Shown here piece after piece: positions 56,761-64,000 of a stretch of 64,000 bases of DNA (positions within the stretch are counted from its first letter, which is position 1; every line of letters starts with the position of its first letter). The notes below the pieces were generated by a model. The model searched no databases. It was not told where the DNA came from and saw only the letters and a program-made list of their open reading frames with translations. Made by a program: the position numbers and the translations under genes. The DNA lies in contig JABTUY010000001.1 of the NCBI GenBank assembly GCA_015075165.1, positions 124,001 to 188,000 on the forward strand, read 5' to 3'. The stretch comes from Ideonella sp. (GTDB lineage Bacteria; Pseudomonadota; Gammaproteobacteria; Burkholderiales; Burkholderiaceae_C).

Positions 56761-57213
56761 CTACTCGGCCTCGGCCACCACGCGGACCGTGATGTCGACC
56801 ACCACGTCGGTGTGCGGCGCCACCGACACTGCGTGGTCACCCACCGTCTTCAGCGGGCCCGACGGCAGGCGGATCTGCGCCTTCTGCACCTCGAAGCCCA
56901 GCTTCTTCAGGCCCTCGGCGATGTCGAAATTGGTCACCGAACCGAACAGCCGCCCGTCGACGCCGGCCTTCTGCTCGATGCTGATCACCTGGCCGGCGAG
57001 CTTCTCGCCCACCGTCTGCGCCGCGGCGAGCTTCTCGCTCGCGGCCCTCTCCAGTTCGGCGCGGCGCGTCTCGAACTCCTGGATCGCCGCATCGGTGGCG
57101 CGGCGTGCGCGCCGGGTCGGGATCAGGTAGTTGCGGGCGAAGCCATCCTTGACCTTCACCACGTCGCCCAGGTTGCCGAGGTTGGCGATCTTCTCCAACA
57201 GGATCACTTGCAT
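56761..57213 (-). CDS. rplI: Ribosomal protein bL9
   Basis: Large-subunit ribosomal protein L9 of 150 residues. The N-terminal globular domain has [25 protein letters not shown]-type sequence with the conserved NLG-G-V-VK-G-ARN-L-P pattern, followed by the long connecting helix ([16 protein letters not shown]) and the C-terminal rRNA-binding domain ([18 protein letters not shown]). The length is standard. It is the last gene of the rpsF operon. Confidence 0.97.
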   Translation of the reverse strand: MQVILLEKIANLGNLGDVVKVKDGFARNYLIPTRRARRATDAAIQEFETRRAELERAASEKLAAAQTVGEKLAGQVISIEQKAGVDGRLFGSVTNFDIAEGLKKLGFEVQKAQIRLPSGPLKTVGDHAVSVAPHTDVVVDITVRVVAEAE

Positions 57214-57226
57214 GGCTCGAGCCTCC

Positions 57227-57517
57227 TCACACGCGATGCTGGTCGGAGTACGGCAGCAGCGCGAGGAAGCGCGCGCGCTTGATCGCCGTGGTCAGCTGAC
57301 GCTGGTAGAACGCGCGCGTGCCGGTCAGGCGCGCCGGCGTGATCTTGCCGTTTTCGCCGATGAAGTCGCGCAGCGTGTCGACATCCTTGTAGTCGATCTC
57401 TTCTACGCCGGCCACGGTGAAGCGGCAGAAGCGCTTGCGGCGGAACAGCAGCGACTGCTGGTTGCGCTTGGGCTTGCGGTCCTTCGAGAACCGGCCTTTA
57501 CCTCTGGGTGGGGGCAT
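57227..57517 (-). CDS. rpsR: Ribosomal protein bS18
   Basis: Small-subunit ribosomal protein S18 of 96 residues. The conserved core [23 protein letters not shown] is clear, followed by [24 protein letters not shown]. The N-terminal [10 protein letters not shown] is also conserved. It lies between priB and rplI, with gaps of 48 and 13 bp. Confidence 0.97.
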   Translation of the reverse strand: MPPPRGKGRFSKDRKPKRNQQSLLFRRKRFCRFTVAGVEEIDYKDVDTLRDFIGENGKITPARLTGTRAFYQRQLTTAIKRARFLALLPYSDQHRV

Positions 57518-57565
57518 GGAACACCTCGCTTGAAAACTGGAAACAGGTTGGGTGATGTCGCCGCG

Positions 57566-57847
57566 TCAACCGAGCGACGTCACGTGAAACAACAGGCCAC
57601 GACCGTTGCGCGTGCCGGCCACGAAGCCGCCGAAGGTGCCGCTGTCGCCGAGCGCCAGCGCGGCCAAAGCCTGCGTGATGGCGCCGATCGCGACGGCCCG
57701 GATCTGCAGCGACACCTTGCGCACCTGGTTGTCCTCGCTGGCTTCGGATCGATGCTCGAGCTTGAAGTCCAGCGCCGGCAGACCGGCGGGCGTGTAGCGC
57801 AACGCGCCGCGTTCGACCAATCGGGCCGACAGCAGCAGGCGGTTCAT
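57566..57847 (-). CDS. priB: Primosomal replication protein PriB
   Basis: Single-stranded DNA-binding OB-fold protein of 93 residues that helps restart replication. The N terminus MNRLLLSARLVERGALRYTPAG and the strand pattern (PALDFKLEHRS, VSLQIRAVAIG) match PriB. The gene order rpsF-priB-rpsR-rplI is the conserved proteobacterial one, which supports the call even though PriB is weakly conserved. It starts 34 bp after rpsF. Confidence 0.93.
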   Translation of the reverse strand: MNRLLLSARLVERGALRYTPAGLPALDFKLEHRSEASEDNQVRKVSLQIRAVAIGAITQALAALALGDSGTFGGFVAGTRNGRGLLFHVTSLG

Positions 57848-57881
57848 CGCTACCGGTGCCGAATGCGGCCACCGCGGCCGA

Positions 57882-58244
57882 TCAGGCGTTGGCCTCCTGT
57901 GCGGCCTTGCGCGCCTCTTCCTTCTCGACGACCTTCATCATCACCGACGGCGTGGTCTCGGCCTTGCTCTTGGCCACCGTCAGGTGGCGCAGCACGGCGT
58001 CGTTGAAGCGGAAGCCCGACTCGAGTTCGGTCAGCACGCTCTGCTCGCATTCGATGTTCAGGCACAGGTAGTGCGCCTTCGCGAGCTTCTGGATCATGTA
58101 GGCCAGCTGGCGCCGGCCCCAGTCTTCGACCCGGTGCACCTTGCCGCCGCCGGCGGTGATCGACGTCTTGTAGCGCTCCAGCATGGCTGGAACCTGCTCG
58201 CTCTGATCCGGATGGATCAGGAGCACGATTTCATAGTGACGCAT
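57882..58244 (-). CDS. rpsF: Ribosomal protein bS6
   Basis: Small-subunit ribosomal protein S6 of 120 residues, partner of S18. Conserved parts are [38 protein letters not shown] and [10 protein letters not shown]. The start at 58244 has AAGGAG 7 bp upstream (minus strand). It is the first gene of the operon; its promoter should lie in 58245-58440, next to or within the hairpin array at 58339-58468. Confidence 0.97.
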   Translation of the reverse strand: MRHYEIVLLIHPDQSEQVPAMLERYKTSITAGGGKVHRVEDWGRRQLAYMIQKLAKAHYLCLNIECEQSVLTELESGFRFNDAVLRHLTVAKSKAETTPSVMMKVVEKEEARKAAQEANA

Positions 58245-58338
58245 GACAGCTCCTTGTGGATTCCGGTGAAGGAAGCCGCCCCCCGGTGGCGTCGTGAAGG
58301 GATGCGGCAAGGGAAAGCCGCGGATTATAGCGGCTGGC

Positions 58339-58468
58339 CTGGCAGCGGCCAGCCGCTGCCGATCGCGCGCCTATCTGGCAGCGGCCAGCCGCTGCCGATC
58401 ACGCGCCTATCTGGCAGCGGCCGGCCGCTGCCGATCACGCGCCTATCTGGCAGCGGCCAGCCGCTGCC
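58339..58468 (-). repeat. Tandem 36-bp hairpin repeats copying the ppsA 3' end
   Basis: Three full 36-bp units (58339-58374, 58375-58410, 58411-58446) and a 22-bp partial unit (58447-58468) differ at only one or two positions. On the minus strand the partial unit, together with the start of the third one, is the end of ppsA: codons for QRLAAAR and the TAG stop. The other units repeat QRLAAAR and, in two of them, the stop. Each unit contains the near-perfect palindrome GGCAGCGGC-CA-GCCGCTGCC. The array may terminate ppsA transcription. It has no variable spacers, so it is not a CRISPR. Confidence 0.88.
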
Positions 58469-60830
58469 AGGTGTCGACGATCGTGTCGGGGTTCAGCGAC
58501 ATCGAGACGATGCCCTCGGCGGCCAGCCAGTCGGCGAAGTCGGGGTGGTCGCTCGGGCCCTGGCCGCAGATGCCCACGTACTTGCCAGTGGCCCGGCAGG
58601 CGGTGATGGCACGCGAGATCATCGCGCGCACGGCCGGGTCGCGTTCGTCGAAGTCGCCCACCAGCTGCTCATGGCCCGAGTCGCGGTCGAGGCCCAAGGT
58701 CAGCTGGGTCAAGTCGTTCGAGCCGATCGACATGCCGTCGAAGTGCTCCAGGAACGTCTCGGCGAGGATGGCGTTGCTCGGCACCTCGCACATCATGATC
58801 ACGCGCAGGCCGTCGCGGCCGCGCACCAAACCGCGCTCGGCCATCAGCGCGTTCACGCGCTGGGCCTGCTTCACGGTGCGCACGAACGGCACCATGATTT
58901 CGACGTTGGTCAGCCCCATCTCGTGGCGCACGCGGCGCAGCGCCTCGCACTCCATCGCGAAGGCGTCGCCGAAGTCGCCGCTGATGTAGCGCGCCGCACC
59001 GCGAAAACCCAGCATCGGGTTCTCTTCGTCGGGTTCGTAGCGCGAGCCGCCGATCAGCTTCTTGTACTCGTTGCTCTTGAAATCCGACAGCCGCACGATC
59101 ACCGGCTTGGGCCAGAACGCGGCGGCGATGGTGGCCACGCCTTCCATCAGCTTGTCGACGTAGAACGCGCGCGGCGACGCGTGGCCGCGCGCCACTGACT
59201 CCACCGCCATCTTCAGCTCGGCATCGACGTTCGGGTAGTCGAGGATCGCCTTCGGGTGCACCCCGATGTTGGTGTTGATGATGAACTCGAGCCGCGCCAG
59301 TCCGACGCCGGCGTTGGGGATGCGCGCGAACTCGAACGCCAGGCCCGGGTTGCCGACGTTCATCATCAGTTTGATCGGGCAGTACGGCATCGCGCTGCGC
59401 CGGACCTCGGTGACCTCGGTCTCGAGCAGGCCCTCGTAGACGAAGCCGGTGTCGCCTTCGGCGCACGACACGGTGACCAGCGCGCCGTCGCCGAGCTTCT
59501 CGGTGGCATCGCCGCAGCCCACCACGGCCGGGATGCCGAGCTCGCGTGCGATGATCGCCGCGTGGCAGGTGCGCCCGCCGCGGTTGGTGACGATCGCGGC
59601 GGCGCGCTTCATCACCGGCTCCCAGTTGGGGTCGGTGATCTCGGTGACCAGCACGTCGCCCGGCTGCACGCGCTCCATCTCGGCCAGCGCGTGCACGACA
59701 CGCACGCGCCCGGTGCCGATCTTCTGGCCAATGGCGCGGCCCTCGGCCAGCACCGTGCCGTGGCCCTTCAACTTGTAGCGGTGCTCGACCTGGGCCTGGC
59801 TCTTCACCGTCTCGGGCCGTGCCTGCAGGATGTAGAGCTTGCCGTCGCGGCCGTCGCGGCCCCACTCGATGTCCATCGGCCGGCCGTAGTGCTGCTCGAT
59901 CACCAGCGCGTAGCGCGCCAGCTCGTGCACGTCGGCATCGCTGAGCGAGTAGCGGTTGCGCTGCTCGGGCGGCGTGTCGACGGTGCGCACCAGCTTGCCG
60001 CCGGCCGCCTGCGCGGGCGCGAACTCCATCCGCACCAGCTTTGAGCCGAGCGTGCGGCGGATGATGGCCTGCCTGCCGGCCTTCAGGATCGGCTTGTGCA
60101 CGTAGAACTCGTCGGGGTTCACCGCACCCTGCACCACCGTTTCGCCGAGGCCGTAGCTGGCGGTGATGAAGACCACGTCGTCGAAACCCGACTCGGTGTC
60201 GATCGTGAACATCACGCCGGCGCTGCCGAGATCGGAGCGCACCATGCGCTGCACGCCGGCCGACAGCGCCACCTCGGCGTGCGCGAAGCCCTTGTGCACG
60301 CGATAGCTGATCGCGCGGTCGTTGTACAGCGACGCGAATACCTGCTTGATCCGCTGCAGCACGTCGTCGATGCCGCGCACGTTGAGGAAGGTTTCCTGCT
60401 GGCCGGCGAACGACGCGTCGGGCAGGTCTTCGGCGGTGGCCGACGAGCGCACCGCGTACGACGCCTCGGCGTCGCCGGCCGCGAGGCCGGCGAACGCCGA
60501 GCGGATCGCGTCGTCCAGCGCCGGCGGCAGGCTGGCCTCGCAGACCCAGCGCCGGATCTCGGCGCCGGCCTCGGCCAGCGCTTTCACGTCGTCGACGTTC
60601 AGCGCGGCCAACCGGGCACTGATGCGCTCGGTGAGCCCGGCGTGGCGCAGGAACTCGCGAAACGCATGGGCCGTGGTGGCGAAGCCGCCGGGCACGCGCA
60701 CGCCGCTGGCCGCGAGCTGGCTGATCATCTCGCCGAGGCTGGCGTTCTTGCCGCCGACCGCCTCGACGTCGGTCATTCTCAGTTGTTCGAGCGGTACGAC
60801 CAGGGCGGTCGCCAGGGACGCCGATGACAT
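58443..60830 (-). CDS. ppsA: Phosphoenolpyruvate synthase PpsA
   Basis: Makes phosphoenolpyruvate from pyruvate and ATP for gluconeogenesis, in the cytoplasm. The 795-residue length is normal. The N-terminal ATP-binding domain has [15 protein letters not shown] and [21 protein letters not shown]. The phosphohistidine domain has [21 protein letters not shown] with the catalytic His. The C-terminal barrel has [17 protein letters not shown], and [16 protein letters not shown]. The ATG at 60830 has CGGAGC upstream. It is divergent from ppsR, whose product controls it by phosphorylation. Confidence 0.96.
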   Translation of the reverse strand: MSSASLATALVVPLEQLRMTDVEAVGGKNASLGEMISQLAASGVRVPGGFATTAHAFREFLRHAGLTERISARLAALNVDDVKALAEAGAEIRRWVCEASLPPALDDAIRSAFAGLAAGDAEASYAVRSSATAEDLPDASFAGQQETFLNVRGIDDVLQRIKQVFASLYNDRAISYRVHKGFAHAEVALSAGVQRMVRSDLGSAGVMFTIDTESGFDDVVFITASYGLGETVVQGAVNPDEFYVHKPILKAGRQAIIRRTLGSKLVRMEFAPAQAAGGKLVRTVDTPPEQRNRYSLSDADVHELARYALVIEQHYGRPMDIEWGRDGRDGKLYILQARPETVKSQAQVEHRYKLKGHGTVLAEGRAIGQKIGTGRVRVVHALAEMERVQPGDVLVTEITDPNWEPVMKRAAAIVTNRGGRTCHAAIIARELGIPAVVGCGDATEKLGDGALVTVSCAEGDTGFVYEGLLETEVTEVRRSAMPYCPIKLMMNVGNPGLAFEFARIPNAGVGLARLEFIINTNIGVHPKAILDYPNVDAELKMAVESVARGHASPRAFYVDKLMEGVATIAAAFWPKPVIVRLSDFKSNEYKKLIGGSRYEPDEENPMLGFRGAARYISGDFGDAFAMECEALRRVRHEMGLTNVEIMVPFVRTVKQAQRVNALMAERGLVRGRDGLRVIMMCEVPSNAILAETFLEHFDGMSIGSNDLTQLTLGLDRDSGHEQLVGDFDERDPAVRAMISRAITACRATGKYVGICGQGPSDHPDFADWLAAEGIVSMSLNPDTIVDTWQRLAAAR

Positions 60831-61037
60831 GGGAAAGCTCCGTGAAGGTGAGGAATCGGTGCGCGGACATCGACGCTGACCGGGGCGAGAGCGCGCGCAG
60901 CGGCCGCTGTGCGGTTGGAGTTCTGGCCGAGGGGGCTCATCGCAGCGTCGTCCGACGGGGATGGCGGCGATTTTACGGGTGGACCCCGAGCCTATGATGG
61001 CCGCCTGCCGCCACCCCCCATGTTCCGGGAGCCGCCC

Positions 61038-61862
61038 TTGTCGAACCCCACCGTGTACTTCGTCTCCGACGGCACCGGCATCACGGCCGAAACCTTCGGC
61101 AACTCGATCCTCGCGCAGTTCCCAACCCGACACCGCCACGTACGACGCCCGTTCATCGATTCGACCGACAAGGCGCGCACGGTGGTCGGCGAGATCAACG
61201 CCACCGCGCAGGCCGAGGGGCGGCGGCCGATCGTGTTCATCACGCTGGTCAACGACGAGGTGCGCGACGTGCTCACCGGCCACGGCTGCCGCGGCCTCGT
61301 GCTCGACATGTTCCGCACCTTCATCGAGCCGCTGGAGGCCGAGTTCGGCGTCAAGTCGAATCACCGCGTCGGCCGTTTCACCGAGGTGGCCAAGAGCCAC
61401 GAGTACCATGAGCGTATCGAGGCGATCAACTTCTCGCTCGCGCACGACGATGGCCAGTCGTCGCGCGACCTGCTCAGCGCCGAGGTGATCCTGGTCGGCG
61501 TCAGCCGCTGCGGCAAGACGCCGACCTCGCTGTACCTGGCGATGCAGCACGGCATCAAGGCAGCCAACTACCCGCTGATTCCGGAGGATTTCGAGCGTGG
61601 CGAACTGCCTCGCTCGCTGCAGCCGCACCGCGCCAAGTGCTTCGGCTTGACGATCGACGCCGACCGGTTGGCGCAGATCCGCCACGAGCGCCGCCCGGGC
61701 AGCCGCTACGCCGCGCTCGACAGCTGCCGCAAAGAGGTGCGCGAGGCCGAGGCGATGATGCGCCGCGAGGGCATCTCGTGGCTCAGCACGACGCACAAAT
61801 CGATCGAGGAGATCGCGATCACGATCCTGCGCGATATCCGGCCGGAGCGGTTGGTGTACTGA
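61038..61862 (+). CDS. ppsR: PEP synthase regulatory kinase/phosphorylase (PSRP)
   Basis: Bifunctional ADP-dependent kinase and Pi-dependent phosphorylase that inactivates and reactivates PEP synthase by modifying a threonine next to the catalytic His. It has 274 residues with [20 protein letters not shown] at the N terminus and the P-loop [11 protein letters not shown]. The preferred start is a TTG at 61038 because GGGAG lies 6 bp upstream and the family begins there. An ATG at 61020 without a ribosome site would add six residues. The gap to divergent ppsA (60831-61037) should hold both promoters. Just after the stop, a copy of the last codons lies at 62037. Confidence 0.93.
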   Translation: MSNPTVYFVSDGTGITAETFGNSILAQFPTRHRHVRRPFIDSTDKARTVVGEINATAQAEGRRPIVFITLVNDEVRDVLTGHGCRGLVLDMFRTFIEPLEAEFGVKSNHRVGRFTEVAKSHEYHERIEAINFSLAHDDGQSSRDLLSAEVILVGVSRCGKTPTSLYLAMQHGIKAANYPLIPEDFERGELPRSLQPHRAKCFGLTIDADRLAQIRHERRPGSRYAALDSCRKEVREAEAMMRREGISWLSTTHKSIEEIAITILRDIRPERLVY

Positions 61863-62072
61863 GCGCCCCCAGGGGCCGGGCTGCGCCCAGCCCGCCCCCG
61901 CGGGGGTCAAGGAAACTTGGGGCGGCCCGGCGCTTCCTTGAGAGCGCGCGCAGTCTCCCCACGCCGCGGCTTGCAAGCCGCTGCGGCTCGTGAGGCGAGC
62001 GCGAGCCCGCAGGGACTCGCGCCCGTCCACCCTCGCCCTGCGCGATATCCGGCCGGAGCGGCTGGTCTACTG
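61826..62072 (+). repeat. Displaced copy of the ppsR 3' end
   Basis: The 36 bp at 61826-61861, covering the ppsR codons for [11 protein letters not shown] and two bases of the stop, recurs 211 bp downstream at 62037-62072 with only two mismatches. In the second copy the stop TGA has become TGT. The second copy overlaps the stop codon (62067-62069) of the convergent TPR gene. The 175 bp between the copies is G/C-run and hairpin-rich, with no recognised gene. The pattern resembles attachment-site duplication or a tandem-repeat remnant. Confidence 0.85.
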
Positions 62073-63455
62073 TTTCACGCTCGGCGACCGATCGGCCGGC
62101 CTGCCGCGGGCGCCGAATCGGTACCGCGCCAGGAACGCGTCGAAACGCGCATCGCCACGCACACCGTCCCACGCCGGATCGGTGAGCGCATAGATGGTGT
62201 TGGAGTCGCGCGTCACCGCGGCCTCGTCGAGCAGGCCGAACACGGCGTCGTGGTCGCCGCGACGCAGTTCGATCAATGCGAGCTGGTACGGTGACACATA
62301 GAGCCCGGCGAAGCGCGCGTGCAGTCGATCGAGCGCCTGTTGCACGCCCCTGGAATCGCCGAGCTGGCCCAACGCCTGCGCGACGCCGACCAACCCGATC
62401 GGATGCTGCGGGGCCTTCGCGTCGAGGTGGCGGTAGTGTTCGAGCGCGACTTCGGCGCGGCCGGTGAACAGGCCCAGCGCGCCGAGCATGTGCAGCGCCG
62501 GCAGGTGTGTGGGCGCCAAATCGAGGATCGATTCGATCTCACGGCGCGCGTCTGCGTAGCGCCGCTGTGCCACGCGCAGCAGCGCGACCTGCCAGCGCGT
62601 GTTGAGGTAGTGTGGATCGAGCCCGCGCGCGCGTTGCAGCTCGATCTCGGCGCGCTCGAACTCGCCGGCCAGCAGCAAGTGCGCACCGTGACCCAAGTGC
62701 GCGAATGCCAGGTTGGGCGCCAGCTCGATCGCGCGCTCGAGATGCCTGCTCGCCGCGGGCCAGTCGAACCGGTAGCGGTGCAGCGTGGACCCCAGCAACG
62801 TAAGCGCCTCGGCGTTCAACGGTTCGAATTCGAGCGCGCGTTGCAATGCTTCGGTCGCATGGTCGACCCACGGCAGCGGCGACTCGTACAGCTCGGCCAC
62901 CAGGTTCATCCAGGCGCGCGCGGCGCCGAGGTAGGCCGCCGCGTGTTCGCCGTCTTCGCGGATCGCTGCCTCGAAGCGCTGCACCGCCTTGCGCAGCGGC
63001 TCTTCGCCGCCTTCTCGCAAGAAGTGATAGCCGCGCTCGACCAGGTCTCTCGCGCGGCGCGAGCCGGCTTGTCGCCGATCTTCGAGGCGCTCCAGCTTGG
63101 GCACGTAGCTGCCCACCGGCAGCTCGATGCGTACCGTCGAGCCGCTGCCTTCGGTATCGTAGTAGCGCTTCAGGCGTTGGCGCAGCCGCCGCGCCTCGAC
63201 GCGCACGATGGTGTCGCGCGCCGGGTCGTAGGCGCGCGCGCTGCGCTCGAACAGTTCGACCGCGAGCACCGACTCCTTCAGCGCCCGGGTGTCGCCCGCT
63301 ACCGTGCGCTCGACCAGGTGGCGCAGCATGCGCTGGTGCCGCGGCGAAGGCTTGAACACGCTGCTCGCGGTGATGCGGCCGAGTTCGCGGTCGACGATCG
63401 ACGACGGGATCGATGCGTCAACGACAACGCGGTCGGACGACGAAGGATTCTCCAT
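62067..63455 (-). CDS. TPR-repeat protein with N-terminal DNA-binding-like region
   Basis: Cytoplasmic protein of 462 residues. The N-terminal part (residues about 20-125) has HQRMLRHLVERTVAGDTRAL, DPARDTIVRVEARRLRQRL and YYDTEGSGSTVRIELPVGSY. This block is found at the N terminus of TPR or cyclase-linked regulators and looks like a winged-helix DNA-binding domain. The rest consists of tetratricopeptide-like helical pairs (ATEALQRALEFEPLNAEAL, AASRHLERAIELAPNLAFA, ADARREIESILDLAPTHLPAL). The start at 63455 is chosen over an earlier open frame that is not homologous. Its 3' end overlaps the displaced copy of the ppsR end. The target is unknown. Confidence 0.75.
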   Translation of the reverse strand: MENPSSSDRVVVDASIPSSIVDRELGRITASSVFKPSPRHQRMLRHLVERTVAGDTRALKESVLAVELFERSARAYDPARDTIVRVEARRLRQRLKRYYDTEGSGSTVRIELPVGSYVPKLERLEDRRQAGSRRARDLVERGYHFLREGGEEPLRKAVQRFEAAIREDGEHAAAYLGAARAWMNLVAELYESPLPWVDHATEALQRALEFEPLNAEALTLLGSTLHRYRFDWPAASRHLERAIELAPNLAFAHLGHGAHLLLAGEFERAEIELQRARGLDPHYLNTRWQVALLRVAQRRYADARREIESILDLAPTHLPALHMLGALGLFTGRAEVALEHYRHLDAKAPQHPIGLVGVAQALGQLGDSRGVQQALDRLHARFAGLYVSPYQLALIELRRGDHDAVFGLLDEAAVTRDSNTIYALTDPAWDGVRGDARFDAFLARYRFGARGRPADRSPSVKQ

Positions 63456-63564
63456 GGCCGGGACACTGCGGTCCCGGCCAGCATAGCGGCGCTGCGCTGG
63501 CGGCACCAGCCCGCTGCCGGGGGGTAGCCGCTGGACGGTGCCCCGGTGCCGCGAGGGCCGGCAT

Positions 63565-64000
63565 CTACTGCACCGTCAGCGTGAAGTTGACGCTGTGCGA
63601 CAGCGTGCCGTCGCTGGCGGTCACCTGCACCGTGTAGGTGCCGGCGGGCGTGCCGACTGCAGGCGTCGTCCCACCGCCGGGGCTGCCCCCGCCGGGCTGG
63701 GTGCCATCGCCACCCCCGCCGCCGCCACCACAGGCGTACAGGCTCAGCGCGACGAGCGAAGCCGCAAGCTGCCAGCGGCGGCGCCGGCGTGGCGCGCCGA
63801 TCGCGAGCATCACCAGCGCGGGTGCGCCCGCGAGCGTCACTGCACCGACGAACGCCGTTGCGCGCGGCGTGGTCGTGATGGTCAGCGTAGTGCTGGCCGC
63901 ACCGGCGCCGACCACAACGCTCGGCGGTGCGAACGAACAGGCCGCGCCGGCCGGCAGGCCACTGCAGGCGAACGATACCGTGCCGCTGAAGCCGCCGCTC
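63565..64000 (-). CDS. Ig-like/choice-of-anchor-type surface protein, C-terminal part (5' end outside window)
   Basis: The frame is open to the window edge, so the start lies beyond 64000. The visible 144 residues begin with a beta-sandwich pattern common in repeat-rich secreted proteins (FSGTVSFACSGLPAGAACSF, ASTTLTITTTPRA). A hydrophobic segment (RRRRRWQLAASLVALSLYAC) and a Gly-rich linker follow, then a final repeat GTPAGTYTVQVTASDGTLSH, ending NFTLTVQ. A basic-hydrophobic-Gly-rich segment close to the C terminus is common in such exported Ig-like or NHL-repeat proteins. Its full architecture cannot be judged from this end. It is transcribed toward the TPR gene. Confidence 0.7.
   Translation of the reverse strand, partial: SGGFSGTVSFACSGLPAGAACSFAPPSVVVGAGAASTTLTITTTPRATAFVGAVTLAGAPALVMLAIGAPRRRRRWQLAASLVALSLYACGGGGGGGDGTQPGGGSPGGGTTPAVGTPAGTYTVQVTASDGTLSHSVNFTLTVQ

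Noticed and set aside
58339-58468. Possible CRISPR array (regular direct repeats of 36 bp)
   Set aside because: The units abut one another with no variable spacers, no cas gene is near, and the repeat is simply the end of ppsA. It is a tandem hairpin array.

Overview
The window is very G+C-rich, with codons ending mostly in G or C (composition judged by eye, not computed). It is gene-dense and reads as a betaproteobacterial chromosome, probably Burkholderiales of the Rubrivivax/Leptothrix/Methylibium type. The pointers are the rpsF-priB-rpsR-rplI order, a short SerB without an ACT domain, an ArgA with fused kinase-like and GNAT domains, an N-terminally Lys/Ala-rich RpoD, a TctC/Bug-type tricarboxylate transporter, and PpsA paired with its regulatory kinase. 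The genus is inference. No rRNA, tRNA, CRISPR array or transposase gene was seen.

Layout. 1-1.8 kb: the 3' part of mfd, then serB. 1.9-10.4 kb: two M81/MlrC-type metallopeptidases facing each other. The second is translationally coupled to a double-ATPase of a peptide-type ABC importer (binding protein, two permeases, ATPase, peptidase). Two copies of a roughly 90-bp hairpin-rich repeat lie in opposite orientation around the ATPase-peptidase pair. 10.9-19.4 kb: a visibly less G+C-rich accessory block behind hrpA. It holds an N-terminally shortened type I secretion ABC exporter, two DUF2846-like lipoproteins, a GNAT protein, another lipoprotein, and a Tle1/DUF2235-like lipase ending at a Ca-binding motif. 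Its last gene is an unknown exported protein whose final 90 residues are the tail of an HlyD adaptor. I read this as a toxin/immunity island that has eroded or rebuilt a type I secretion locus.

19.4-33.1 kb: hrpA, argA, yggX, an H-NS-like protein, a MASE1-PAS-GGDEF-EAL protein, dnaG and rpoD. 33.4-36.0 kb: a carotenoid-oxygenase-family enzyme and an AraC-type regulator. 36.1-43.3 kb: a branched-chain-type ABC importer led by an aldehyde dehydrogenase, with a divergent short-chain dehydrogenase. 43.3-45.4 kb: a cyclase-FHA protein and hemH. 45.4-48.4 kb: tctCBA. 48.5-52.9 kb: hslR, grpE, dnaK and dnaJ, with sigma-32-like promoters. 53.0-60.8 kb: a cation efflux protein, a radical SAM gene with a LexA box on its promoter, dnaB, the rplI operon and ppsA. 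61.0-64.0 kb: ppsR, a TPR protein, and the end of an Ig-like surface protein.

The most unusual signal is a recurring structure. Downstream of rpoD, ppsA and ppsR lie one to three degenerate copies of the last codons of that same gene, in two cases with stop codons, embedded in hairpin-rich DNA. This matches no standard repeat class I know, and together with the chimeric secretion locus it is the best candidate for something undescribed.
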